Shown here one piece after another: positions 36,607 through 45,360 of a DNA stretch of 64,000 bases. Under the pieces are notes generated by a model that saw only the letters and a program-made list of their open reading frames with translations, was not told the DNA's origin and made no database searches. The stretch comes from Tangfeifania diversioriginum (lineage in GTDB: Bacteria; Bacteroidota; Bacteroidia; Bacteroidales; Prolixibacteraceae). The DNA lies in contig NZ_FQZE01000014.1 in NCBI RefSeq assembly GCF_900141875.1, forward strand, positions 1 through 64,000. The letters run 5' to 3'. Numbering within the stretch: the first letter of the stretch is position 1; the number at the start of each line of letters is the position of its first letter. The translations under genes were made by a program, and so were the position numbers.

Positions 36607-37959
36607 ATGAGAAAAGCAATAATTTATATTATTTTGGCCAGTGGCTTGCTTTTCAATTCATGCCGGAATGAAATTGTTCAGTACCTGCCCGGAGGCGAAC
36701 GAAAATCCAATAGCTGGTTCGAGCCCTCTCCTTTCGGAATGGTGTATGTCCCGCGTGGCTCATTTGTTATGGGGCCATCCGATGAGGAATTGACAGGAAT
36801 TGCTGAAAAATCAAAAAGAGTTTCAGTTGAATCATTCTGGATGGACGATACTGAAATTACCAATAACGAATACCGCCAGTTTGTGTACTGGGTGCGCGAC
36901 TCCATTGCCCGGAAGTTACTCGGCCAGACTTACACCGATTTTGTGATTACCGAAGACCTCAACGGCGTTCCTCTCGATGAACCTGTTATTGACTGGGAGG
37001 AAGAAATTGAATGGGACGATCCTGATTACCAACTGGCAATGGATGAATTATATATTCCTGAAGAAGAACGGCTTGCATTCAGGAAAGAAGTCGATCCCCG
37101 AAAACTGATTTATGAATATTACTGGGTTGATTACAAGCAGGCAGCAAGGCGGGAGAACAGCTACAATTTTGAAAGTGAAAGTTATGAGGGTACTGTTCTG
37201 ACACCTGAAGGCGAAACGGTTCCGGTTGCCAATCGCAGCTCTTTTATGATGCACGAAATGGTTCCCGTTTATCCGGATACCCTCACCTGGATACGTGATT
37301 TTACGTACACTTACAACGATCCGTTTACGATGAAATATTTTTCTCATGTGGCATTCGATAATTATCCTGTTGTGGGCGTTACCTGGAAACAGGCAAATGC
37401 TTTTAGCAGGTGGCGGACTGATCTGAAAAATGACTTCAGCAGCAGGTTAAATGAAGCACCTGCGCACGATTACCGGTTGCCCACCGAGGCTGAATGGGAA
37501 ATGGCCGCACGCGGCGGGTTAAACAATACGGTTTATCCCTGGGGGAGTTACTACACGCGAAATGTAAACGGCTGTTTTGTGGCTAACTTTAAACCTTTGC
37601 GCGGGAATTATGTGGCCGACAGTCCCACAACCACAACTGCAATGCAGGTTGGGAAGTTTGATCCCAATAATTACGGACTCTACGATATGGCCGGGAATGT
37701 GGCCGAATGGACCAGTACCGCTTTTTATGAAGCAGCATATGATGTGGTCAGCGATTTTAATCCGGAATTGCAGTACAATGCCCTGCCCGATGATCCGCCC
37801 GTGATGAAACGCAAAGTTATCAGAGGTGGTTCGTGGAAAGATATTGCCTACTTTATTCGCACTTCTACCCGAACATACGAATACCAGGATACAGCAAAAT
37901 CCTACATCGGCTTTCGCTGTGTAAGGTCCTCATTCAGAAATGAATTGCAAAACCGCTGA
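36607..37959 (+). CDS. Second GldK-family lipoprotein (GldK paralogue)
   Basis: About 450 residues. The ATG at 36607 is chosen (a TTG at 36598 is the alternative); lipoprotein signal KAIIYIILASGLLFNSC. The fold is the same as gldK at 31687 throughout: FGMVYVPRGSFVMGPSDEEL, FWMDDTEITNNEYRQFV (identical in both), YRLPTEAEWEMAARGG, YDMAGNVAEW, VIRGGSWKDIAYF and GFRCVRS. It is therefore a duplicate rather than GldJ by sequence. It may replace or modify GldK in the ring, or serve a distinct assembly. Its own transcription is implied by the terminator before it. Confidence 0.88.
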   Translation: MRKAIIYIILASGLLFNSCRNEIVQYLPGGERKSNSWFEPSPFGMVYVPRGSFVMGPSDEELTGIAEKSKRVSVESFWMDDTEITNNEYRQFVYWVRDSIARKLLGQTYTDFVITEDLNGVPLDEPVIDWEEEIEWDDPDYQLAMDELYIPEEERLAFRKEVDPRKLIYEYYWVDYKQAARRENSYNFESESYEGTVLTPEGETVPVANRSSFMMHEMVPVYPDTLTWIRDFTYTYNDPFTMKYFSHVAFDNYPVVGVTWKQANAFSRWRTDLKNDFSSRLNEAPAHDYRLPTEAEWEMAARGGLNNTVYPWGSYYTRNVNGCFVANFKPLRGNYVADSPTTTTAMQVGKFDPNNYGLYDMAGNVAEWTSTAFYEAAYDVVSDFNPELQYNALPDDPPVMKRKVIRGGSWKDIAYFIRTSTRTYEYQDTAKSYIGFRCVRSSFRNELQNR

Positions 37960-37964
37960 TTTTC

Positions 37965-39806
37965 TTAAAAGTTAAATCCTAATCCTGAGAATACCGTTGC
38001 TCCGGGCATGGTGTAAAAGCGATTGACCTGGTAATTCTGGTCCAGTAAGTTTTCTCCACTAATATACCACCTCAGGTTCGGCGTAATATTATAAACAGCT
38101 TTTGCTTTCAGTAGTGTATAATCAACCTTGTTTACATTTGGTGAAGGATCGTTGTCGAGGTTGGCAATTTGCTGAAGGCTTCCCATGAGTTGGAACTTTT
38201 TCCAACTATAATGAGCACTTACAAAAAAGTTATGTTCCGGAGTGGCAAAAACCGGGTTTTTCATATCCATAAAGCTGTAAGTGGTTTCAATAGTCAGTTT
38301 TTTGGTGGGGTGTGCATTTGCCGAAAATTCAACTCCTTTGTTTTCCACTTCGCCGGCATTTTTCAGGCCCTGCATTGGAACCGTTACAATGAGGTTGTCT
38401 CCCTCAATCATAAAAAAAGTAATTTCTGTATTTATCGTGTTATCAAAAAAGGATTTTGAGATTCCTGTTTCATAGTTCATTATTGTTTCAGGGTTGAGCT
38501 CCGGGTTGGGGCCCCATAAAAATAACTCGCGCATGGTTGGGCTGCGAAATCCTTTTGAAACAGTGCCTTTCCAGGTGGTGGATTCCTGGAGCTGCCAGGC
38601 AAATCCTGCCGACGGAATCCACTGGCTGCCGTAAACTGAATGATTCTGATACCGCAATCCGGCATTGAGCGTGAGTTTTTTAGCCAGTTTTTGCTGGACA
38701 AATCCATAAACTCCGGTTTCGCTGATGGTGGTGTCGGCAAAAACAATTCCGTTGCCGTTCATGGCTTTTAGGTTTTCTGCTTTGCCGCCGTAATTCATAT
38801 AATCCACACCCAAAGTAATGTTGTTGCCTTTAAATAATTTTAGTGATTCAAAAAAGTTGACACCGTAGTTATGGTCATTGGAATGAAACCCGTCGGTAAT
38901 ATTGTGTTCCCCAAAATTGTAAAATAATTTTAAAGAACCGGAGATTTTTTCCCATTCATTTTGCATGGTGAGCGCCCAGTATCCGCGGGAAATGTCAATT
39001 TTTTCTCCGGCAGATGCATTGATTGTATCCGGACCTGGGTCGGCAGCTTCAAAATCGGCCAGGCTGAAATCAGTTGTAAAATGTATGTGTTCGTTCAACT
39101 GGTATCCGAGCTTTGCGTAGCCGTTGTTTATTTTGAATTCAGAGTGCTCGCGATGGCCATCGGTATTATCATGGTTAGCCGATATAAAAGCGCTGAATTT
39201 ATCTTTTTTGAAGCCCGCTGAACCCATATATTTTTGGGTGTTAAAAGAGCCATAAGTAAAACGCGCATTTCCGTGAACTCCTTCCTGTGTCTGTTTTTTG
39301 GTGATAATATTGATGACACCTCCCATGGCATTTGAGCCGTAAAGGATAGAAGCCGGGCCCCGGATTACTTCCACGCGCTCAACATCAGAAGCCACGTATG
39401 AATCGGGCAGCGGGTGGCCCATAATTCCCATAAACTGAGGATGACCGTCAATGAGCATGAGCACTCCGGTTGTGGGATTTCCGCCAACTCCCCTGATGGA
39501 AATCTGGCCGGCAGAACCGGCAGCAACGCCAAAGCCGGTAACTCCGCGTTCGGTTACAAAAAGCCCCGGTACCTTTCCGTTTAAAACCGGCAGCAACGCC
39601 GATTCGTCGGTTTCTTCAATCTGCGTACGATTAACCACCGAAACGGCCATCGGCACATTATTTTTATTTACCTTAACCGGTGTGCCGGTAACCACAACTT
39701 CTTCAATTTCAATAGTATCTTTCAGTGATAGCTGTGCGGAAAGCAGTGCGGGGGATACAATCAATATAAACAGGAATAATTTTTTCGTTACGTTTTGTAT
39801 TTTCAT
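37965..39806 (-). CDS. TonB-dependent outer membrane receptor
   Basis: 613 residues. Signal peptide (LFLFILIVSPALLSAQ), TonB box-like IEIEEVVVTGTP, plug domain with LPVLNGKVPGLFVTERG, ISIRGVGGNPTTGVLMLIDG and VERVEVIRGPASILYGSNAM, then a 22-strand-like barrel ending in FSGLGFNF. It lacks the SusC-type N-terminal extension and is closest in size to BtuB/FepA-type metal or cofactor receptors. The nearest gene is the NikR-fold regulator at 39867; both promoters share the same repeat. A metal, chelate or cofactor substrate is therefore the best guess. Confidence 0.9.
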   Translation of the reverse strand: MKIQNVTKKLFLFILIVSPALLSAQLSLKDTIEIEEVVVTGTPVKVNKNNVPMAVSVVNRTQIEETDESALLPVLNGKVPGLFVTERGVTGFGVAAGSAGQISIRGVGGNPTTGVLMLIDGHPQFMGIMGHPLPDSYVASDVERVEVIRGPASILYGSNAMGGVINIITKKQTQEGVHGNARFTYGSFNTQKYMGSAGFKKDKFSAFISANHDNTDGHREHSEFKINNGYAKLGYQLNEHIHFTTDFSLADFEAADPGPDTINASAGEKIDISRGYWALTMQNEWEKISGSLKLFYNFGEHNITDGFHSNDHNYGVNFFESLKLFKGNNITLGVDYMNYGGKAENLKAMNGNGIVFADTTISETGVYGFVQQKLAKKLTLNAGLRYQNHSVYGSQWIPSAGFAWQLQESTTWKGTVSKGFRSPTMRELFLWGPNPELNPETIMNYETGISKSFFDNTINTEITFFMIEGDNLIVTVPMQGLKNAGEVENKGVEFSANAHPTKKLTIETTYSFMDMKNPVFATPEHNFFVSAHYSWKKFQLMGSLQQIANLDNDPSPNVNKVDYTLLKAKAVYNITPNLRWYISGENLLDQNYQVNRFYTMPGATVFSGLGFNF

Positions 39807-39820
39807 GACTTACTCAATTG

Positions 39821-39849
39821 GTGTTACTGTTTTGTTTATTCGTGTTACT
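39821..39849 (-). promoter_or_regulatory. Tandem GTGTTAC operator of the TonB receptor
   Basis: GTGTTACT occurs at 39821-39828 and again at 39842-39849, start-to-start 21 bases, immediately upstream of the receptor ATG at 39806. The same motif, spacing and orientation are found before the NikR-like gene (40270-40297). Confidence 0.65.
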
Positions 39850-39866
39850 ATTGTGGTAAAAAATTT

Positions 39867-40268
39867 TTATTCTGCTTTGCTCATCACGAGTTTGCCGTGC
39901 TGAATTCCCCTGACACTTATTAGTTTGTCGGAGATTTCAGTGAGTTTCTTTGAGGGGCCTTTTACTGCAATAATCTGGAGGTAGTTTTCTTCGTTCAGGT
40001 AAAATCCCTGTGTGGAAAGAATGTACTTTTTGTGGTCAAATTGAATGTCTGACGATTTTTTAAGAATATCAGTTTTGTCGTGGTTAAATACCAAAACAAC
40101 AGCTCCTGCCACAATATTATCGCATTTCCATTTTTCTTCCACCAGGTTTTTTTCAATCAGGTGGCGAATGGCCTGCGAGCGGTTGGCAAAAAGATTTTCC
40201 GAAACGTATTCATCCAACGCTTTTAACAAATCTTCGTCGAGTGAAACTCCAAAACGTGTAACTGACAT
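39867..40268 (-). CDS. NikR-family ribbon-helix-helix regulator without nickel ligands
   Basis: 133 residues. N-terminal ribbon-helix-helix (TRFGVSLDEDLLKALDEYV, then ANRSQAIRHLIEKNL) and a C-terminal ACT-like domain (IVAGAVVLVFNHDK, EENYLQIIAVKGP, ISVRGIQHGKLV) match NikR over its full length. In E. coli NikR nickel binds H76, H87, H89 and C95. By manual alignment the equivalent positions here are Phe, Gly, Tyr and Tyr, so the high-affinity nickel site is absent. The RGIQHG segment near the C-terminus is kept. It probably responds to another signal. It is transcribed in the same direction as the receptor gene, with its own promoter repeat. Confidence 0.85.
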   Translation of the reverse strand: MSVTRFGVSLDEDLLKALDEYVSENLFANRSQAIRHLIEKNLVEEKWKCDNIVAGAVVLVFNHDKTDILKKSSDIQFDHKKYILSTQGFYLNEENYLQIIAVKGPSKKLTEISDKLISVRGIQHGKLVMSKAE

Positions 40269-40269
40269 G

Positions 40270-40297
40270 GTGTTACTTTATTTAAAATACGTGTTAC
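40270..40297 (-). promoter_or_regulatory. Tandem GTGTTAC operator of the NikR-like gene
   Basis: GTGTTAC at 40270-40276 and 40291-40297 (21 bases start to start), just before the ATG at 40268. Shared sequence with the receptor site extends to GGTGTTACT at the first half-site and CGTGTTAC at the second. It suggests autoregulation. Confidence 0.65.
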
Positions 40298-40369
40298 GAA
40301 AATATAAAAACTGATGAAAATAGAAAAAGGAGTAATGCATTTTTTTAGATGTAAATTTTCAACGGGGGG

Positions 40370-42301
40370 TCAGTATTTAACGATTATTCGTTCCGTCGTT
40401 TTTTCCGAGGTTTCAATTTTAAGGATATAAATTCCCTGCGAAAGGTTCGAAAGATTGAGAGTAGTCTGATTTTCATCGAATTGATTCAGTAATTTTCCTG
40501 CCGCGCTGAATATCCTGGTTTTGAGAATTGACTGGTTTCCGTTCAAAATGATCGAAACTTCATTCACAAACGGATTTGGGGAAACAATAATTGTTTCCGG
40601 ATTTTCGGTGAGTTGAAGGTTTACTACTTCAGCTGTTTGAGAAATCAGCCAGTAATCCGGATCGATTTTAATTTCTGAAACGATAAATCCAGGCTGAACT
40701 TGAAATTGCTGGTTGTTTTCTGTGTGCATTATCCTGAAGTTGGCCGAATCAGTTTTTTGGGTGTTGTAAACCCTGACAGGCACAGGCATTTCAAAAAAAT
40801 CTACCGAATTGTGTGAAGGTGTTTGCGAAAGGGTAATTTGTAAATTTTGGGCATCTGTTTGTGAAAATTCAGCCGAGTAAACAGGAAAACCTTCGCCATA
40901 AAACCAGTCGTTGAAAAACTCGGAGAGGGTAGTATCACCAGCAGTTTCAAAATGTTTGATCAATTGACTGGTGCGGGCAAAACCATTTGCGACTTCCGGG
41001 TCGCTAAAATAATTGCGGATGGCATTAAAAAATGGCTCGTCGCCCAAAACCCAGCGCAACATGTGGAGCAAATAAGCGCCTTTTGAGTAAGAGAGCCTGC
41101 TGCTGAAAGTTCGCGAAACGCTTGTGGTGTCTTCAACAAAAACGCTTCCCCCGGGTTCGCTGGTAATGCGATTGTGGTTCAGCCTTTTCCATCTTGGCCA
41201 CCACACTCCATCGAGCATATTCTCGTACGTCAGGCCCGAAAGATAGGTGGCAAATCCTTCGTTCAGCCAAATATCCTGCCAGCTGCCCAGGGTAATGTAA
41301 TTGCCAAACCACTGGTGCGCCAGTTCGTGTGCAACAAGTTCAAAGCCAAAGCTGCCCATAAAACTCATGGTTTGGTGTTCCATGCCGCCTCCCCATCCAA
41401 ACTGGGCATGGCCGTATTTTTCATTGGCAAAAGGATATTCACCGATTAATTCATTAAAAAGAGCCATTATTTCTGCAGTTACAGGAGTTTCGGTTTTGGC
41501 TTTTGCTTCGTTTTCTGGATAAACAAAATTCAGGATTTCAATTTCCCGGCCATCTTCAGTTGCCAGGGAATCGGAATAATCAGCATAATTGGTAACTGCA
41601 ATGGCAACCAAATAGGTGGCAATGGGGTAGCGGTGTTTCCAGTGCATGGTGCGTTTCCCGGCTGTAACTTTTTCAGAAACCAAAATGCCGTTACTCGCAG
41701 TTCGGTAGGGTTCCGGGGTGGTGACAATCACATCGATCGAATCAATTTTGTCAGCAAGCGATTGTTTGCAGGGCCACCATTCCATGGCACCGTAGGGTTC
41801 GGAAAGTGTCCAGAGCACAGGCGTTTGGTTATGGGTACCAATGGTAAACGAACCAAAACCGGTGGACGGTGGTTCGCCCTGGTAAAAAACGGAGAGCGAG
41901 TCAGTTTGTCCTTTGCTGAGCGTTTCATGCAGCTGGATGCTGATTCTGTTTTTGTTGCGTGAAAAATTAATGGGTTGTCCTTTTTGGGTAATGGAATCAA
42001 CTATCATTTCTGCATGCAAATCGAATTCAATTTCAGTGAGGTTTGTTTGCTGACTTTTAAAGTAAGATGTTATTTCTCCGCTGATGAAAGAGACAGCAGG
42101 ATCGACTTCCCATTCCATACGCTGGTAAATTAAATCGTAATCAGCATAACTTTCCGTTTCGGCAAAAGCAGTTTTTTTCAAAAACCGGCTACTTTCCTGT
42201 TGGGCCATTTTATCGGTGAAAAAGGGATCGGGTTCCTGCGCCCAAAGTATTGACGGAAAAGAAAAAAACAATACTATCCGGAAAATATTTTGTTTTATCA
42301 T
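40370..42301 (-). CDS. Secreted M1 family metallopeptidase with T9SS sorting domain
   Basis: 643 residues. Signal peptide (FRIVLFFSFPSILWAQ). M1 aminopeptidase motifs: WGGGMEHQTMSF, zinc motif HELAHQWFGN with the second Glu in WLNEGFATYLSG. After residue ~555 comes a short Ig-like region and a type A C-terminal sorting domain starting IVSPNPFVNEVSIIL and ending GIYILKIETSEKTTERIIVK. It is thus a likely cargo of the T9SS encoded at 30719-36506. It removes N-terminal residues from extracellular peptides; specificity unknown. Confidence 0.92.
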   Translation of the reverse strand: MIKQNIFRIVLFFSFPSILWAQEPDPFFTDKMAQQESSRFLKKTAFAETESYADYDLIYQRMEWEVDPAVSFISGEITSYFKSQQTNLTEIEFDLHAEMIVDSITQKGQPINFSRNKNRISIQLHETLSKGQTDSLSVFYQGEPPSTGFGSFTIGTHNQTPVLWTLSEPYGAMEWWPCKQSLADKIDSIDVIVTTPEPYRTASNGILVSEKVTAGKRTMHWKHRYPIATYLVAIAVTNYADYSDSLATEDGREIEILNFVYPENEAKAKTETPVTAEIMALFNELIGEYPFANEKYGHAQFGWGGGMEHQTMSFMGSFGFELVAHELAHQWFGNYITLGSWQDIWLNEGFATYLSGLTYENMLDGVWWPRWKRLNHNRITSEPGGSVFVEDTTSVSRTFSSRLSYSKGAYLLHMLRWVLGDEPFFNAIRNYFSDPEVANGFARTSQLIKHFETAGDTTLSEFFNDWFYGEGFPVYSAEFSQTDAQNLQITLSQTPSHNSVDFFEMPVPVRVYNTQKTDSANFRIMHTENNQQFQVQPGFIVSEIKIDPDYWLISQTAEVVNLQLTENPETIIVSPNPFVNEVSIILNGNQSILKTRIFSAAGKLLNQFDENQTTLNLSNLSQGIYILKIETSEKTTERIIVKY

Positions 42302-42357
42302 CTGATAAAATTAGCAATTAATCAAATTCGAAATGAGAAACTTCCACAAGAGGGAAC

Positions 42358-42390
42358 AAAAAAAACGGGATTCTGTTGAACCCCGTTTTA
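42358..42390 (-). terminator. Intrinsic terminator of the ROK kinase
   Basis: Eight-base stem AAAACGGG/CCCGTTTT (42362-42369 with 42382-42389); on the minus strand it runs into eight U residues. It begins 19 bases after the kinase stop. Confidence 0.9.
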
Positions 42391-42408
42391 GCTGTTGTTT
42401 GTGAAATA

Positions 42409-43389
42409 TTATTTCTCCAGTTCTTTCCAAACCAGTGCACTTGCGCCAACAATGGCCGCATCGCCGGGCTTGAGTTCTGATGGCAAAATTTTTATTTTGT
42501 CTTTGAAAATGGGCAGGAGGTGTTTCTCCATATGTTTTTTAGTTGGCTTGAAAATGTAATCGCCGGCAGCAGTAGGTCCGCCAAAAAGGAAAATGGCTTC
42601 GGGGCTCAGGTGGTGAACAGTGTCTGCCAGTCCTTGTCCCAGCCATGCACCGGTTTTTTCAAATACTTCCAGTGCAACTTTATCGCCTTCTACCGCTGCT
42701 TCATAAATCATTTTCGAATCGAGTTCGTTGTATGATTTATTGGCCAAAACACTGTCGGTTGCATTATAGTAGGCCAGAAGTTCAAATGCAGTACGTTTCA
42801 TGCCGGGTGCCGAGCAATAAGCCTCGAGGTGCCCCAATGAAGTGCATCCGCACATGCGGCCTCCGGGAACCAGCGTGGTGTGGCCGCACTCGCCGGCAAA
42901 ACCATCGTGTCCGTAAACCAGGTCGCCGTTAACAACAAGGCCGCTTCCAACTCCTGTTCCCAGGGTAAAAAGTACGAAATTTTTCATGTCTTTGGCACCG
43001 CCGTAAATCATTTCGCCAATGGCAGCGGCGTTGGCGTCGTTGGTTAGTGCAACGGCTTCCAAATCGGAAAAATGGGTGCGAAGTAATTTTACAACATGCA
43101 CCACTCCTTTAAACGAAAGGTTGGGCGCATATTCAATGGTCCCGCTGTAATAGTTTCCGTTGGGGGCACCAATGCCAATACCCAGAATTTCAATATCTTT
43201 GTTTAAAAGTTTAACTGATTTTATCAGTTCTTTAATTGCATCGGCCAGGTCAGAAATATACCTTTCGATATCTCCGTGCGAGGGAGTTGAAATATTATCT
43301 TTCACCATTACATTCCCTTCGGGGTCAACTACCCCAATAGCCGTGTTGGTTCCTCCAACATCTACACCAATTGCAACTCTTTTCATCAT
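42409..43389 (-). CDS. ROK family sugar kinase (glucokinase-like)
   Basis: 326 residues. Phosphate-binding start IGVDVGGTNTAIGVVDPEGN, catalytic region ALTNDANAAAIGEMIYGGAK, LGTGVGSGLVV, and the zinc region GECGHTTLVPGGRMCGCTSL followed by GHLEAYCS. ROK proteins usually have CGCGxxGCLE there; the third Cys is His in this protein. No N-terminal HTH, so it is a kinase rather than a repressor. Glucose or another hexose is the likely substrate. ATGs at 43389 and 43386 are both possible. Confidence 0.9.
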   Translation of the reverse strand: MMKRVAIGVDVGGTNTAIGVVDPEGNVMVKDNISTPSHGDIERYISDLADAIKELIKSVKLLNKDIEILGIGIGAPNGNYYSGTIEYAPNLSFKGVVHVVKLLRTHFSDLEAVALTNDANAAAIGEMIYGGAKDMKNFVLFTLGTGVGSGLVVNGDLVYGHDGFAGECGHTTLVPGGRMCGCTSLGHLEAYCSAPGMKRTAFELLAYYNATDSVLANKSYNELDSKMIYEAAVEGDKVALEVFEKTGAWLGQGLADTVHHLSPEAIFLFGGPTAAGDYIFKPTKKHMEKHLLPIFKDKIKILPSELKPGDAAIVGASALVWKELEK

Positions 43390-43569
43390 TAAATATTTTA
43401 TAATTATTAGTAGTAATCGATAATTGATTTCAGAAATTTATTCTGGTTTTAAATTGTTTTAGAAACTTGAACAACAAATTTAAAAATATTATGGAATTCT
43501 TTTCGGGTACATGCTTCTTTTAGGGTTATTTATTCTGAATAAAAACAGTACAGCGGCACAGAAAATTAT

Positions 43570-44835
43570 TTATCCGGACTTACCTTGTTGATTCTTCTTT
43601 TGGATGGCCAGACTTAAAAAAATTCCGGTAAGGCAGAAAAGCAGGAACAGGTAAAACCCCGATTGCAGGCTGGTGCCGTTAGTGGTTACAACTTCTATGT
43701 ATTTGTTTGTATTTGTTAAATATTCCAACTGGTCGCTGATTATCCCGTCAAACCCGATGAAGGCCATAAAAATAGCTACTACCATTACATCAGCCATCGA
43801 CCATTTGCCCGATTTAAATGTAAAGAACCGGATGAAACGGCCGGATTTGAAACGGCCGGGCGAATGGATGGTTAAAAAACTGCTAATGAGTTTTGTTACA
43901 GGAAAAAGTACACTGAAGGTGAAAATGAGAATACCTACAAAAATCATATCTGCCTGCCCGTTTGAAATAAGTATCCACACCACATCTAAAATTGATTTGC
44001 TTTGGTAGAAAAATACCTGGTTGCCAAAATGAATATTTTCTCCGATTAGCTGAAAATTTATCCGGCTGATTTTAGCCTCAATATCAATCATGGGCACTGC
44101 CAGCCCGTTTATTAAAAAAATGAGTGAGGTGAGTAGCAGTAAAAATAAACCCCATTTGGTTTTTCGGTTTTCGCCAAAAAAATTCAAAAGAAAAACAACG
44201 AGAAGCAACCCTGAGATGGCAAAGGTGTAGTTACGCAGTTTTTTAGTGTCGCGTTTTATGCGCTGCTCCAAAACGGTTGTCGCCTCTTCCTTATTTTGAA
44301 AACCATGCTTTTCCAGTATTTGCTGTAATTTCAGTTGTTCGTCGTTGTTAAACGTTTCTTCAACATAACTGTCGAGTTTTTGAAGCGTTAATTCTTTTAA
44401 GTTGTTTTTGTTGTGTGGTTTTCCCAGTTCTTCAAGTAAATTTTCTGATAATTGCGGGACATTTTCGCGGAGCTTATCCAAATCAACAAAGGCATCCATT
44501 AAAAACTGTTTGATTTTGCCCATGTCGTCACGCAAAATTTTGTTCACTTGGTCAAGCAGCCCGTACAAAAGATCTTCAATCTGCGTTTTTAACTGCTCCT
44601 TGTTTTGTTCGGTAAGTTCAAATTCTTCAATTTTTTTGGAAATAATACCGGCGAGGTTGTGCTTCCATTCGTCGGCATTTAATAAGCCGTAGCGAATACT
44701 GTTTATTTCAGATTGCAGAATGTTGTTTTCCTGATTTTGCCTTGCCGTTTGAATATGTAATACACTAAAATATACTGAAAGCATTATTAATAAAAGGCTT
44801 GCTGCAAAGAGTAGTCTGGAACTGTTCGTTTTCAA
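43570..44835 (-). CDS. PqiA-domain membrane protein with long extracytoplasmic helical region
   Basis: 421 residues. N-terminal TM (LLFAASLLLIMLSVYFSVLH), then ~170 residues of charged, helical, coiled-coil-like sequence with the periodicity of long alpha helices, then at least four TM segments (about 205-225, 230-252, 295-320, 345-370, 390-410). The C-terminal part carries the paraquat-inducible protein A pattern: SVLFPVTKLISSFL and GKWSMADVMVVAIFMAFIG. PqiA proteins help move lipids between membranes in E. coli. No MCE protein is adjacent here, so the role is open. Confidence 0.75.
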   Translation of the reverse strand: MKTNSSRLLFAASLLLIMLSVYFSVLHIQTARQNQENNILQSEINSIRYGLLNADEWKHNLAGIISKKIEEFELTEQNKEQLKTQIEDLLYGLLDQVNKILRDDMGKIKQFLMDAFVDLDKLRENVPQLSENLLEELGKPHNKNNLKELTLQKLDSYVEETFNNDEQLKLQQILEKHGFQNKEEATTVLEQRIKRDTKKLRNYTFAISGLLLVVFLLNFFGENRKTKWGLFLLLLTSLIFLINGLAVPMIDIEAKISRINFQLIGENIHFGNQVFFYQSKSILDVVWILISNGQADMIFVGILIFTFSVLFPVTKLISSFLTIHSPGRFKSGRFIRFFTFKSGKWSMADVMVVAIFMAFIGFDGIISDQLEYLTNTNKYIEVVTTNGTSLQSGFYLFLLFCLTGIFLSLAIQKKNQQGKSG

Positions 44836-44994
44836 ATTAATTGTTTTATCTGGTTTTTATAAGTGCTTGCTCTCTATTGTTTCCAATTTGTTTCCCGGTT
44901 TATGTGCCGTTGATTGGCATTAATCCGGTGGTTTTCTTTTGTTTAACAAAGTAAAGTGAAAATTAGTTTTAATTTTGCCGTAAATTAAGTTTTA

Positions 44995-45273
44995 ATGAAA
45001 CGGGGCGGAAAAATAGTTTTGAGCGTTTTGGGCTGGATTTTGCTGGTGCCGGTTTACTTTTACAAGTATGCTATTTCGCCATTAACTCCGGCTTCGTGCC
45101 GCCATTACCCCACCTGCTCGGAATATGCGGTTCAGGCTGTAAAAATTCACGGACCGTTTAAAGGATTTTGGCTGGCCACAAAACGAATTGCAAAATGCCA
45201 CCCCTGGGGTACCGAAGGTTATGATCCTGTTCCTCCCAAAACAAAAATTAAGGTCAAAAAAATGAACCTTTGA
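44995..45273 (+). CDS. yidD: Membrane protein insertion efficiency factor YidD
   Basis: 92 residues. Short amphipathic membrane segment ([20 protein letters not shown]) and the family core [20 protein letters not shown] with [20 protein letters not shown]. YidD assists YidC-dependent insertion of inner membrane proteins. It is usually near rnpA/yidC, but here it precedes the zinc importer. A possible -7 element TAATTTTG lies at 44970-44977. Confidence 0.95.
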   Translation: MKRGGKIVLSVLGWILLVPVYFYKYAISPLTPASCRHYPTCSEYAVQAVKIHGPFKGFWLATKRIAKCHPWGTEGYDPVPPKTKIKVKKMNL

Positions 45274-45312
45274 TATTTTAAAGATCTGGCAGGAGAATCC
45301 ATTTCGAAAAAC

Positions 45313-45320
45313 TAAATTTG
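45313..45320 (+). promoter_or_regulatory. -7 element of the zinc importer operon
   Basis: TAAATTTG, 40 bases upstream of the znuA ATG at 45361. I could not see a clear Zur-type palindrome next to it. Confidence 0.4.
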
Positions 45321-45360
45321 CCTTTTATTGTTTTATTCAACACATTCAGAAAAAGCTAAA

